A DNA stretch of 16,887 nt from Candidatus Krumholzibacteriia bacterium (GTDB taxonomy: Bacteria; Krumholzibacteriota; Krumholzibacteriia; LZORAL124-64-63), in contig JACZKN010000117.1 in assembly GCA_014859985.1 (NCBI GenBank), forward strand, positions 1 through 16,887. Reading direction: 5' to 3'. The notes beneath the pieces are model-generated. The model made no database searches, had not been told where the DNA came from, and worked only from the letters and a program-made list of their open reading frames with translations. A program made the translations under genes and the position numbers. Position 1 is the stretch's first letter. Every line of letters starts with the position of its first letter. Of this stretch, positions 1-16,887 are shown piece after piece.

Positions 1-1193
<1,193 letters not shown>

Positions 1194-1221
1194 GGGCGGC
1201 TACCTCCTCGAAAACGGGCTC

Positions 1222-3303
1222 CTAGGCCCCTGCGTAAAGCCGCGTGATGTTCGCGGCGATCTTTCCCGGTACCTTCTCGTACCGTGCCAACTGCATGCTG
1301 AAGACGCCCCGGCCCTGGGTCAGGGACCGCAGCTGGGTGGCGTATCCGAACATCTCCACCAGGGGCACCTCGGCGTGGACGACCTGGTCGTCGCGCCGGG
1401 GCTCGATGCCCGTGACCCGCCCGCGCCGGGCGCTGATGTTGCCGTTCACGTCGCCCACGAAGTCCGCCGGCACGGTGATCTCCACCGTCATGACGGGCTC
1501 CAGGAGCATCGGGTCGGCGGACTTGGCCCCGTCCCAGAGGGCGTTGACCGCGGCGTTCCGGAACCCCATCTCCGTCGACTGTCCCTCCTCGCAGGCGCCG
1601 CCGGTCAGGCGGATCGCCACGTCCACGAGGGGGTAACCGGCCAGCACGCCCGTGTCACAGGCCTGCCGGACCGAACTCTCCACGAAGGGCACGAACTCCG
1701 CCGGCACCTGCAGCGGGGACGCCTCGTTCGTGAACGCGATGCCCGTGCCGTAGGCGCCGGGCCCGATGGCCAGCTCCACCCGGGCGAAATTCGTCCGGCC
1801 GCCCGCGTCCCGCGAGTACTCGGCCTGCGAGACCACCGGGCGCCCCACCGTCTCCCGGTAGGCGACCTGCGGCCGCCCCGTGTTGCAGGACACCTTGTGC
1901 TCGCGGCGCAGCCGGTCGATGACGATCTCCAGGTGCAGCTCGCCCATGCCCCAGATCACGGTCTGGCCGCTGTCCGGGTCCTTGCGCACGTGGAACGAGG
2001 GATCCTCGTCCGACATCGCCTGCAGCGCGTCGACCAGCTTGTCCTGGTCCGCCTTCGTCCTCGGCTCGATGGCCATGTAGATCACCGGGTCGGCAAACGT
2101 CATCGGATCCAGCAGCAGCGGGGCCTCCAGGGCCGTCAGGGTGTCGCCGGTGCGGATCAGCTTGAACCCGACGGCGGCGACGATGTCGCCGGTGCGGGCA
2201 TCCTGCAGGTCCTCGCGCTTGTTGGCGTGCATGCGCAGCAGGCGCTGGATCCGCTCCTTCTTGCCCGTGTTGACGTTCAGGAGGACCTTGCCGGCCTCGA
2301 AGACGCCGCTGTAGACCCGCAGGAACGCCAGGCGCCCGGCGAAGGCATCCACCAGGATCTTGAAGGCCAGGGCCGAGAAGGGCTCGTCGTCGGCCGGGGC
2401 CCGCACCTCGTCCGTCTCGCCGTCCTGGTCGATCCCGCGCACCGCGGGCCGGTCCAGGGGCGAGGGCAGGTAGGCCACCACCGCGTCCAGCAGCTTCTGC
2501 ACGCCCTTGTTCTTCAGGGACGAGCCGGCCAGCACCGGCACCAGGTGCCCGGCGATGGTCGCCCGGCGCAGCGCCGCCTGGATCTGCGCGACGGTCGGCT
2601 CCCGCTCGGCGACGAAGAGTTCCATGATCTCCTCGTCCACCTCGCCCAGGGTCTCCACCAGGGTGGCCCGGGCGGCGGCGGCCACGTCGGCCGTCTCCTC
2701 CGGGATCGCGGTGGTGTCGAAGGTCATGCCAAGGTCGTCCTCGTGGTAGATCCGGGCGTTCATCTCCACCAGGTCCACCACGCCGCGGAACGTGTCCTCG
2801 ACGCCGACGGGGATGGTCACCGGCACGGGACGCGCGCCCAGCCGCTCGACCATGCTCTGCACGGCGCGGCCGAAGTCGGCGCCCAGCCGGTCCATCTTGT
2901 TGATGAACGCGATGCGGGGCACGCCGTACTTGTCGGCCTGGCGCCAGACCGTCTCGGACTGGGGCTCGACGCCGCCGACGCCGCAGAACACCGCGACGGC
3001 CCCGTCCAGCACCCGCAGGCTGCGCTCCACCTCGGCGGTGAAGTCCACGTGGCCCGGGGTGTCGATGATGTTGACCTGGTGGCCCTGCCAGGTGCAGAAG
3101 GTGGCAGCCGACGTGATGGTGATCCCGCGCTCCCGCTCCTGCTCCATGTAGTCCATCTGGGTGGCGCCGTCGTCGACGTCGCCGGGGCGGTGCACACGGC
3201 CGGAATAATACAGGATACGCTCAGTCGTCGTCGTCTTGCCGGCGTCGATATGAGCCATGATCCCGATGTTCCGGATCGTTTCGAGTGCGACTTCGCGCGC
3301 CAC
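1222..3303 (-). CDS. fusA: Elongation factor G
   Basis: This translocase GTPase moves tRNA and mRNA through the ribosome and, with RRF, helps recycle it. The protein opens MAREVALETIRNIGIMAHID. It has the P-loop AHIDAGKTT (about 17-25), DTPGH (81-85) and NKMD (135-138), and the later EF-G domains run to a stop TAG at 1222. Its 693 residues match the usual length of about 690-700. Two consecutive GTG codons (3306 and 3303) could start it. The GGAG element upstream is only 2 bases from the first but 5 from the second, and the second gives the family-typical MARE start, so 3303 is preferred. It lies between rpsG (a 219-base spacer with strong hairpins) and tuf (28 bases). No promoter was recognised in the rpsG-fusA spacer, so it is probably co-transcribed from the rpsL promoter. 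Confidence 0.98.
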   Translation of the reverse strand: MAREVALETIRNIGIMAHIDAGKTTTTERILYYSGRVHRPGDVDDGATQMDYMEQERERGITITSAATFCTWQGHQVNIIDTPGHVDFTAEVERSLRVLDGAVAVFCGVGGVEPQSETVWRQADKYGVPRIAFINKMDRLGADFGRAVQSMVERLGARPVPVTIPVGVEDTFRGVVDLVEMNARIYHEDDLGMTFDTTAIPEETADVAAAARATLVETLGEVDEEIMELFVAEREPTVAQIQAALRRATIAGHLVPVLAGSSLKNKGVQKLLDAVVAYLPSPLDRPAVRGIDQDGETDEVRAPADDEPFSALAFKILVDAFAGRLAFLRVYSGVFEAGKVLLNVNTGKKERIQRLLRMHANKREDLQDARTGDIVAAVGFKLIRTGDTLTALEAPLLLDPMTFADPVIYMAIEPRTKADQDKLVDALQAMSDEDPSFHVRKDPDSGQTVIWGMGELHLEIVIDRLRREHKVSCNTGRPQVAYRETVGRPVVSQAEYSRDAGGRTNFARVELAIGPGAYGTGIAFTNEASPLQVPAEFVPFVESSVRQACDTGVLAGYPLVDVAIRLTGGACEEGQSTEMGFRNAAVNALWDGAKSADPMLLEPVMTVEITVPADFVGDVNGNISARRGRVTGIEPRRDDQVVHAEVPLVEMFGYATQLRSLTQGRGVFSMQLARYEKVPGKIAANITRLYAGA

Positions 3304-3325
3304 CACTGCTCCAGGTTCAGGGGCC

Positions 3326-3362
3326 GGCCGGGCCCGCGTCCGACGGATCGCGGGGTCCGGCC
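3326..3362 (-). promoter_or_regulatory. GC-rich hairpin just upstream of fusA
   Basis: An imperfect stem of about 15 bp lies in the rpsG-fusA spacer: GGCCGG (3326-3331) pairs with CCGGCC (3357-3362), CCCGCG (3333-3338) pairs with CGCGGG (3349-3354), and the tip is TCC/GGA. It ends about 20 bases before the fusA ribosome-binding site. There is no T-run, so it is not an intrinsic terminator. A role in fusA translation or mRNA processing is inference only. Confidence 0.4.
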
Positions 3363-3424
3363 ATCAAGCCCAGACAAACAACGCGCACATGACCCTTGCG
3401 GGCAGTACGTCTCCTGTGCCACTA

Positions 3425-3449
3425 GTCCCGCCGGAATCCGTTCCGGGAC
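3425..3449 (-). other. Second hairpin in the rpsG-fusA spacer
   Basis: GTCCCG (3425-3430) pairs with CGGGAC (3444-3449), with a further GAA/TTC pairing inside; alternatively CCGGAA and TTCCGG pair around TCCG. It is not followed by a T-run on either strand. The rest of the 219-base spacer shows no gene and no promoter that I can recognise. Confidence 0.3.
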
Positions 3450-3522
3450 TTCACTTCAGGCTATCGGGTTGTGCGATCCGTTCACGTAATCGAGCGCTTG
3501 CTGGCGAAAACGAGAGGGACCC

Positions 3523-3993
3523 TTACCAGCGGCAGTGGGCGAACGCACGGTTCGCTTCAGCCATTCGGTGAGTGTCTTCGCGCTTCTTGATAGACGGTCC
3601 TTCGTTCTTGCTCGCCATCATCAGCTCAGCCGCCAGCCGTTCGGCAAACGTATGCTCGGGGCGGCTGCGGGCGAAACCGATCAGCCAACGCATGGCCAAC
3701 TGGGTCCGCCGCTCAGCCCGGACCTCGACGGGCACCTGGTAGGTGGCACCGCCGATGCGCCGGGACTTCACCTCGACACTGGGCTTGACGTTGTTCAGGG
3801 CGGAGCGGAAGACGTCGATGCCCTCCTGGCCGCTCTTGTCCTTGACCACGTCGAGCGCCGTATAGAACGCGCGCTCGGCGACGCTGCGCTTCCCGTCACT
3901 CATGCAGTAGTTGATGAACTTGGTCACCATCAGGTCGCCGTACCGGGGGTCGGCGGCGATCACACGCTTCTCGGGACTCCTGCGTCGCGACAT
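3523..3993 (-). CDS. rpsG: 30S ribosomal protein S7
   Basis: S7 is a primary 16S rRNA-binding protein of the 30S head and lines the E-site mRNA exit. The 156-residue product, beginning MSRRRSPEKRVIAADPRYGD, has the usual S7 length. It carries typical segments such as VTKFINYCMSDGKRSVAERA, the NVKPSVEVKSRRIGGATYQV region, and the QLAMRWLIGFAR helix near the C-terminus. The ATG at 3993 is chosen because an in-frame extension upstream would add low-complexity Arg/Pro/Gly sequence with no counterpart in S7, and because AGGAGTGGAAGAG precedes this ATG. The gene follows rpsL after an 88-base spacer packed with small hairpins. In E. coli that spacer is where S7 represses its own operon, so similar control is plausible here. 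Confidence 0.97.
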   Translation of the reverse strand: MSRRRSPEKRVIAADPRYGDLMVTKFINYCMSDGKRSVAERAFYTALDVVKDKSGQEGIDVFRSALNNVKPSVEVKSRRIGGATYQVPVEVRAERRTQLAMRWLIGFARSRPEHTFAERLAAELMMASKNEGPSIKKREDTHRMAEANRAFAHCRW

Positions 3994-4009
3994 TGCTCTT
4001 CCACTCCTG

Positions 4010-4078
4010 GGCGGGGCGACCCCGCCGAACGCGCCGGCACGGCCGGCGGAAAACCTGTCGGGGCTGCGCCGGCGGCGC
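4010..4078 (-). promoter_or_regulatory. Three tandem tight hairpins in the rpsL-rpsG spacer
   Basis: Three back-to-back stems fill the spacer. GGCGGGG/CCCCGCC (4010-4026) has a CGA loop. CGCCGGC/GCCGGCG (4032-4048) has an ACG loop. GCGCC/GGCGC (4066-4078) has a GGC loop. The first abuts the rpsG ribosome-binding site. E. coli S7 binds the equivalent spacer to control translation. Whether these stems are that kind of site is inference. Confidence 0.4.
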
Positions 4079-4081
4079 GCC

Positions 4082-4456
4082 CTAGCTCTTGGGCCGCTTG
4101 GCCCCGTACTTGGACCGGCCCTGGCGCCGGGCGTCGACACCCGAAGCGTCCTGGGTGCCGCGCACGATGTGGTAGCGGACGCCCGGCAGGTCCTTCACGC
4201 GGCCGCCGCGGACGAGCACGATGCTGTGCTCCTGCAGGTTGTGACCCTCGCCCGGGATGTAGGCGGTCACCTCGATGCCGTTGGTCAGCCGGACGCGGGC
4301 GATCTTCCGCAGCGCCGAATTGGGCTTCTTGGGCGTCTGGGTGTACACGCGCGTGCACACGCCCTTGCGCTGGGGGCAGGACTGCAGCGCGGGGCACTTG
4401 CTCTTCTTGGTGGGGGCCTTGCGCCCCTTGCGGACCAGCTGACTGAGGGTAGGCAA
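4082..4456 (-). CDS. rpsL: 30S ribosomal protein S12
   Basis: S12 sits at the 30S decoding centre and contributes to accuracy. The product is 124 residues, the same as E. coli S12. It contains TPKKPNSALRK (41-51) and VRGGRVKDLPGVRYH (82-96), and ends RSKYGAKRPKS. Lys43 and Lys88, where streptomycin-resistance changes usually fall, are both wild-type Lys. Asp89, the site methylthiolated by RimO in many bacteria, is present. The start codon is TTG at 4456, unusual for this gene. It is supported by GGAG placed 7 bases upstream and by the MPTLSQLVRKG start, and I found no alternative ATG in frame. It is the first gene of the str operon, downstream of a near-consensus promoter and a roughly 120-base structured leader. 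Confidence 0.98.
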   Translation of the reverse strand: MPTLSQLVRKGRKAPTKKSKCPALQSCPQRKGVCTRVYTQTPKKPNSALRKIARVRLTNGIEVTAYIPGEGHNLQEHSIVLVRGGRVKDLPGVRYHIVRGTQDASGVDARRQGRSKYGAKRPKS

Positions 4457-4483
4457 TCCGGGACTCCTGCATCGTAAGTCGTT

Positions 4484-4576
4484 GGCGGGGGCCGATCTTG
4501 GCGCCGCCGAACATGAAAAGACAACGTGTCTGCACGCATTCAGACACCGCGGCAGCCTGGAACGGCTGCCGCTGTG
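4484..4576 (-). promoter_or_regulatory. Structured 5' leader of the str operon mRNA
   Basis: Three stems lie between the predicted transcription start and rpsL. The first, at 4549-4572, pairs GCGGCAGCC with GGCTGCCGC around a 6-base loop and is extended by CAC/GTG to 4545-4576. It would sit at the extreme 5' end of the transcript. The second, at 4526-4547, pairs GTGTCTG with CAGACAC. The third, at 4484-4508, pairs GGCGG with CCGCC and GCC with GGC. The CAC at 4545-4547 could pair in either of the first two stems, so they compete at their bases. The function (5' protection, ribosomal-protein feedback) is inferred. No small gene was seen in the 258 bases between rpsL and the kinase gene. Confidence 0.45.
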
Positions 4577-4584
4577 AACGCGGA

Positions 4585-4613
4585 ATATTATACGGGGAAC
4601 CAGGATGTGTCAA
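4585..4613 (-). promoter_or_regulatory. Housekeeping-sigma promoter of the str operon
   Basis: On the minus strand a perfect TTGACA (4608-4613) is followed by TATAAT (4587-4592, spacer 15) or, in overlapping register, TAATAT (4585-4590, spacer 17). The stretch is AT-rich against a very GC-rich background. Transcription would start near 4578-4580, about 120 bases before rpsL. The promoter lies immediately on the far side of the inserted gene pair, which fits the str operon being transcribed separately from rpoBC. Confidence 0.8.
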
Positions 4614-4714
4614 GGTTTACGGCATTTTTTCCTACACCCGGGGCCGCCGCGGCCGAAGACTGGTCCAGACCGGTATTCCCGCTGACCCGGCTTTTTCGTG
4701 AGGTTCGCCCGGCC

Positions 4715-6397
<1,683 letters not shown>

Positions 6398-6409
<12 letters not shown>

Positions 6410-6424
6410 CCGCCGGTCGGCGGC
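6398..6424. terminator. Hairpin between the two convergent genes, possible bidirectional terminator
   Basis: GCCGCCGAC (6398-6406) pairs perfectly with GTCGGCGGC (6416-6424) around a 9-base loop that contains the kinase stop codon TGA. It fills the 15-base gap between the convergent stops. There is no T-run on either side, so it may be a weak or Rho-assisted terminator, or a 3'-end stabiliser. Confidence 0.4.
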
Positions 6425-7330
6425 CTAGCCGTGGCCCTCCAGGGCCCGCTGCTGCCCCTGCGCCGCCTTCTCCACCCGCCGGTTCTGCGCCTGGATCAGC
6501 CGCTCGATCAGCAGCAGGTCGCGCTCGGCGAGCTGCAGCGCCGCGTCCACCCAGATCCGGGTGATGGTGATCAGTTCCTCGTAGGTCACGGGCTGGATGC
6601 AGCGGCGGATCCGCCCCATGGCGGCGTGGGCGTTGCTGCGCTTGCGGTGCTCCCGCATGAAGTCCAGCACCGCCTGCTCGCCCCGGCCGTCGTCCACCAC
6701 CCGGTCCACCAGCTTCAGGTCCCGCATATCCTGGGCCGAGAGCAGGTCGCCGGTCATGATGATGCGCTCGGCGATGTCCGGGCTGGTGCGCCGGATCAGG
6801 AAGCTGTAGGCGCCCATGCCCGGCACCAGGTTGAACAGCACCTCGGGCAGGCCGTACTTGGGGCTGCGCTCGGAGATCACCACGTTGCTGGAGATGGCCG
6901 CCTCGAACCCCCCGCCGAGGGCGTCGCCCTGGACCAGGGTGATGGTGGTCAGCGGCTGGTCGAAATTGACGGCATTGGGGTAGAGGACGTCGATGCAGGC
7001 CTTGGCGTAGCGGAACAGGCCCCGGCGGTCCTGCGCCCGGATCAGGCGGGCGAACAGGTGCAGGTCGCCGCCCAGGTTGAAGACCCCCGGCACGGCGCTG
7101 CGCAGGACCGTGTAGCGCACGGGAACGGGCTCGCCGCGGGCGGCGGCCTCGCGGATCACGGCCTCGATACGCAGCTGGAACTGGCGCAACTCCTCCAGCA
7201 GGTCGAGGTTGAAGCAGGGGCGGTCCCGGGGCTCGAGGGTATACCAGACGGCGCCGAACTCCGGGTCGAACCGGACCGCGAGCTGCCCGTAGGCGCCGCC
7301 GGGCGGCAGGAAATCCCTCGTCGTGACCAT
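6425..7330 (-). CDS. rpfF: RpfF-like crotonase-superfamily enzyme (putative DSF signal synthase)
   Basis: The 301-residue enoyl-CoA hydratase-fold protein is close in length to Xanthomonas RpfF (289). RpfF makes cis-2-unsaturated fatty acid signals from acyl-ACP by dehydration and thioesterase activity. Visible are the first oxyanion loop FNLGGDLHLF (84-93), VQGDALGGGFEAA (133-145) with Glu143, and YGLPEVLFNLVPGMGAYSFL (159-178) with Glu163. The two glutamates are 20 residues apart, like the catalytic Glu141 and Glu161 of RpfF. The RpfF-style pattern GxPEVLFNLxPGMGAYS distinguishes it from ordinary beta-oxidation hydratases. ATG 7330 is chosen: AGGGA lies 7 bases upstream, and a longer reading to 7489 would begin upstream of the predicted promoter. 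It is on the same strand as rpoC but 241 bases downstream, behind a hairpin. An alternative is a crotonase with another acyl substrate. The neighbouring RpfC-like kinase favours DSF synthesis. Confidence 0.85.
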   Translation of the reverse strand: MVTTRDFLPPGGAYGQLAVRFDPEFGAVWYTLEPRDRPCFNLDLLEELRQFQLRIEAVIREAAARGEPVPVRYTVLRSAVPGVFNLGGDLHLFARLIRAQDRRGLFRYAKACIDVLYPNAVNFDQPLTTITLVQGDALGGGFEAAISSNVVISERSPKYGLPEVLFNLVPGMGAYSFLIRRTSPDIAERIIMTGDLLSAQDMRDLKLVDRVVDDGRGEQAVLDFMREHRKRSNAHAAMGRIRRCIQPVTYEELITITRIWVDAALQLAERDLLLIERLIQAQNRRVEKAAQGQQRALEGHG

Positions 7331-7429
7331 CGCGCCATCCCTGGCTTGCCCGCAGGGGCCGGGCCGGAGGGGGGTCGTGGGTCCGCGTCGCAGGCGCTCC
7401 GGGTCCCGGCCTTCCGCGGTTGCCCCTCG

Positions 7430-7461
7430 ATTATAGCACGGCGAACCCCGCACGGAATCAA
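7430..7461 (-). promoter_or_regulatory. Extended -10 promoter of the RpfF-like gene
   Basis: On the minus strand TGCTATAAT (7430-7438) is a perfect extended -10 element (TGnTATAAT). At 17-base spacing the -35 is poor (ATTCCG); a TTGATT sits 20 bases away (7456-7461). Transcription would begin near 7423, giving a leader of about 90 bases. This supports expression of the synthase independently of rpoBC. Confidence 0.65.
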
Positions 7462-7517
7462 AAGATATGCGCCCGGCGGCAAAAGTCACGGCCGATTCGC
7501 GGTCCCCTGGGAAAGCG

Positions 7518-7544
7518 CGGGGCGGCCACCGGGCGGCCGCCCCG
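7518..7544 (-). terminator. Hairpin terminator candidate after rpoC
   Basis: A 10-bp perfect GC stem (CGGGGCGGCC pairing with GGCCGCCCCG, 7-base loop) begins 28 bases past the rpoC stop. On the minus strand it is followed by GCGCTTTC, a very short T-run. The position fits the end of the rpoBC transcript, but the weak T-run suggests leaky or factor-assisted termination. Confidence 0.55.
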
Positions 7545-7571
7545 TCTTCCGATCGGCTGCGCCGGTCCGGG

Positions 7572-11756
<4,185 letters not shown>

Positions 11757-11805
11757 GTATCTTCCTCCTCGGGCGGCCCGGCGGGCCGGCCCCGGGTCAA
11801 GGGTC

Positions 11806-15777
<3,972 letters not shown>

Positions 15778-15807
15778 CGTGTCACCCCGGGGATGAAACC
15801 TTAGAAT

Positions 15808-15835
15808 GCGGCGGGGAACGGTAGTTCCCCGCCGC
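15808..15835 (-). promoter_or_regulatory. 12-bp perfect hairpin between rplL and rpoB
   Basis: GCGGCGGGGAAC (15808-15819) pairs without mismatch with GTTCCCCGCCGC (15824-15835) around a 4-base loop, 24 bases after the rplL stop. On the minus strand it is followed by ATTCTAAGG rather than a T-run. In E. coli this spacer holds a partial attenuator and an RNase III cleavage site, which set ribosomal protein output against polymerase output. A similar role is likely but inferred. Confidence 0.55.
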
Positions 15836-15859
15836 GGTTGCCGACGCTTGAGAAAGCGG

Positions 15860-16237
15860 TTACTTTATGTCCGCGGTTCCGCCGGCCTCTTCGATCTTCT
15901 TCTTCATCCCCTCGGCGTCCTTCTTGGCGATCGCTTCCTTGACAGGCTTGGGAACGCCCTCGACCAGGTCCTTGGCCTCCTTGAGGCCCAGGCCGGTGAG
16001 TTCGCGGACCACCTTGATGACCTGGATCTTGTTGGTGCCGAAACCGGTGAGGATGACGTCGAACTCGGTCTTCTCCTCTGCCGCCGGGGCAGCCGCTCCA
16101 GGAGCCGCTGCAGCCGCCGCGGGAGCCGCCGCCGTCACGCCGAACCGATCCTCGAGCGCCTTCACGATCTCGTGCAGCTCGAGAACGGTCATCCCCTCAA
16201 CCATTGCGATGAATTCATCCTTGTTCATGGAAGCCAT
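15860..16237 (-). CDS. rplL: 50S ribosomal protein L7/L12
   Basis: L7/L12 forms the multi-copy stalk of the 50S subunit that recruits and stimulates translational GTPases. The 125-residue acidic protein has the N-terminal dimerisation helices (MTVLELHEIVKALEDRFGV), an Ala/Pro-rich hinge (about residues 35-54) and the C-terminal domain with EKTEFDVILTGFG, NKIQVIKVVRELTGLGLKEA and KDLVEGVPKPVKE. It ends EEAGGTADIK. ATG at 16237 is preferred over the ATG three codons later because GGGAGG lies about 10 bases before it. It is 47 bases after rplJ and 82 before rpoB. Codon use is less GC-saturated than in rpoC, matching the right-hand side of the composition break. Confidence 0.98.
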   Translation of the reverse strand: MASMNKDEFIAMVEGMTVLELHEIVKALEDRFGVTAAAPAAAAAAPGAAAPAAEEKTEFDVILTGFGTNKIQVIKVVRELTGLGLKEAKDLVEGVPKPVKEAIAKKDAEGMKKKIEEAGGTADIK

Positions 16238-16284
16238 TTCTTTCGATCCTCCCTAAATGGTTTTTCGATTTTGTTGGTTCGGGT

Positions 16285-16818
16285 TCAGCCTGCGACCGCT
16301 TCCGCGGGCTTCTGTTTGCGGATGGACTCGAGGACGTACACAAGTTTGCGAGGCGGTCCGGAGAACGCCTGGGCAAGACGGGTGATCGGCGATGCCAGTC
16401 CCCCGACCAGACGCGAGAGCAGAACTTCGCGGGAAGGAATGCTCGCGAGGGTTTCGACATCCTTCGCGGAGAGCACTTTCCCCTCCACGAACCCTGCACG
16501 CAGCTTCACCTTCGGAGTGGCGGCCGCGAACTCCTTCATCACCTTCGCCATGGCGACCGGATCGCCGTGCGCGAACGCCACCGCCGTCGGCCCCTTGAAA
16601 TGCTCCGAGAGCCCCTCGAACGGTGTTCCCTCGGCGGCCCGCAGGATCAAGGTGTTCTTCACGACCTTGAACTCGGCGTCGATCGCACGAAGCTTCTTTC
16701 GCAGGGCCGTTATCTCCAGAACCTTCAGCCCCCGGTACTCCGCAACCACGGTTCCGCGCTGCGCCACGATGGCGGCCTTCAACGCTTCGACCGTTCCTTC
16801 CTTTCCGATTTTGTTCAC
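16285..16818 (-). CDS. rplJ: 50S ribosomal protein L10
   Basis: L10 anchors the L7/L12 dimers to the 50S base and, as the L10-L12 complex, represses its own mRNA leader in well-studied bacteria. The 177-residue protein starts MNKIGKEGTVEALKAAIVAQ. It has the family segment VVAEYRGLKVLEITALRKKL, then FKVVKNTLILRAAEGTPFEG, and a C-terminal helix region for L12 binding (REVLLSRLVGGLASPITRLA and beyond). The start is GTG at 16818, with AAGGA 4 bases upstream. Among its first 47 codons about a quarter end in A or T, quite unlike rpoC or rpsL to the left. Upstream, only 69 bases of leader are in the window. Confidence 0.97.
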   Translation of the reverse strand: MNKIGKEGTVEALKAAIVAQRGTVVAEYRGLKVLEITALRKKLRAIDAEFKVVKNTLILRAAEGTPFEGLSEHFKGPTAVAFAHGDPVAMAKVMKEFAAATPKVKLRAGFVEGKVLSAKDVETLASIPSREVLLSRLVGGLASPITRLAQAFSGPPRKLVYVLESIRKQKPAEAVAG

Positions 16819-16857
16819 CGCGTCCTTTTCCCCCTTTCCCTTTCGAAAGTTTTGGAA

Positions 16858-16882
16858 CCTATGACGAAACCCCCGTCAAAGG
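16858..16882 (-). promoter_or_regulatory. Partial rplJ leader hairpin
   Basis: CCT-A-TGACG (16858-16866) pairs with CGTCA-A-AGG (16874-16882), with one A/A mismatch and a 7-base loop. It lies about 40 bases upstream of the rplJ GTG, in the leader where L10-L12 feedback control acts in other bacteria. A CTTTCGAAAG palindrome at 16840-16849 lies between it and the start. The leader is cut by the window edge, so the full structure cannot be judged. Confidence 0.35.
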
Positions 16883-16887
16883 AAGAG

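Noticed and set aside
4669..4695. A possible plus-strand terminator, CCGGT...ACCCGG followed by CTTTTT
   Set aside because: The stem is short and imperfect, and no plus-strand gene lies upstream for it to terminate.
4526..4714. Upstream extension of the kinase by 63 residues
   Set aside because: The extension is low-complexity, overlaps the str promoter and leader on the other strand, and has no ribosome-binding site. ATG 4715 has one.
7331..7489. Upstream extension of the RpfF-like protein by 53 residues
   Set aside because: It would begin upstream of the perfect extended -10 element at 7430-7438 and adds sequence unlike any crotonase.

Overview
The window is a high-GC Gram-negative bacterial segment carrying the rplJ-rplL-rpoB-rpoC cluster and the str operon (rpsL-rpsG-fusA-tuf), all on the minus strand. 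Between rpoC and rpsL sits a two-gene insertion that does not belong to the translation/transcription machinery. The lineage is uncertain. RpoC, with its 'SPDKIREWSYGEVTKPETIN' opening, and the left part of the window look like FCB-related, GC-rich environmental lineages. The right end (rplJ, rplL, first half of rpoB) looks more like deltaproteobacterial or NC10-type sequence. This is an impression from reading the proteins, not a search result.

Layout, left to right: tuf (its stop codon is cut by the window edge), fusA, rpsG and rpsL, read leftward from a near-consensus promoter at about 4585-4613 with a structured leader. Next comes a plus-strand hybrid sensor kinase (4715-6409) whose membrane input domain resembles RpfC, the receptor for diffusible signal factor (DSF). 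Convergent with it, 15 bases away, is a minus-strand crotonase-fold gene (6425-7330) with the RpfF (DSF synthase) signature, including both catalytic glutamates. It has its own extended -10 promoter. A strong hairpin separates it from rpoC (7572-11756). rpoB (11806-15777), rplL and rplJ follow to the right end, with a 12-bp perfect hairpin between rplL and rpoB.

The most interesting biology is the convergent rpfF/rpfC-like pair, a putative fatty-acid quorum-sensing module placed inside one of the most conserved gene clusters of bacteria. The kinase lacks the C-terminal HPt domain of Xanthomonas RpfC, and no rpfG or rpfB lies in the window.

A caution for any reader: wobble-position composition changes abruptly inside rpoB near 13,800 (3 A/T-ending codons in 220 on one side, 25 in 220 on the other, by hand count). 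The change falls in one of the most conserved stretches of the protein. The contig may therefore be a chimera of two organisms, or rpoB may be a genuine recombinant. The DSF pair and the str operon lie entirely on the left side of this break, so their linkage to rpoC is not affected, but taxonomy taken from the right end should not be applied to them.
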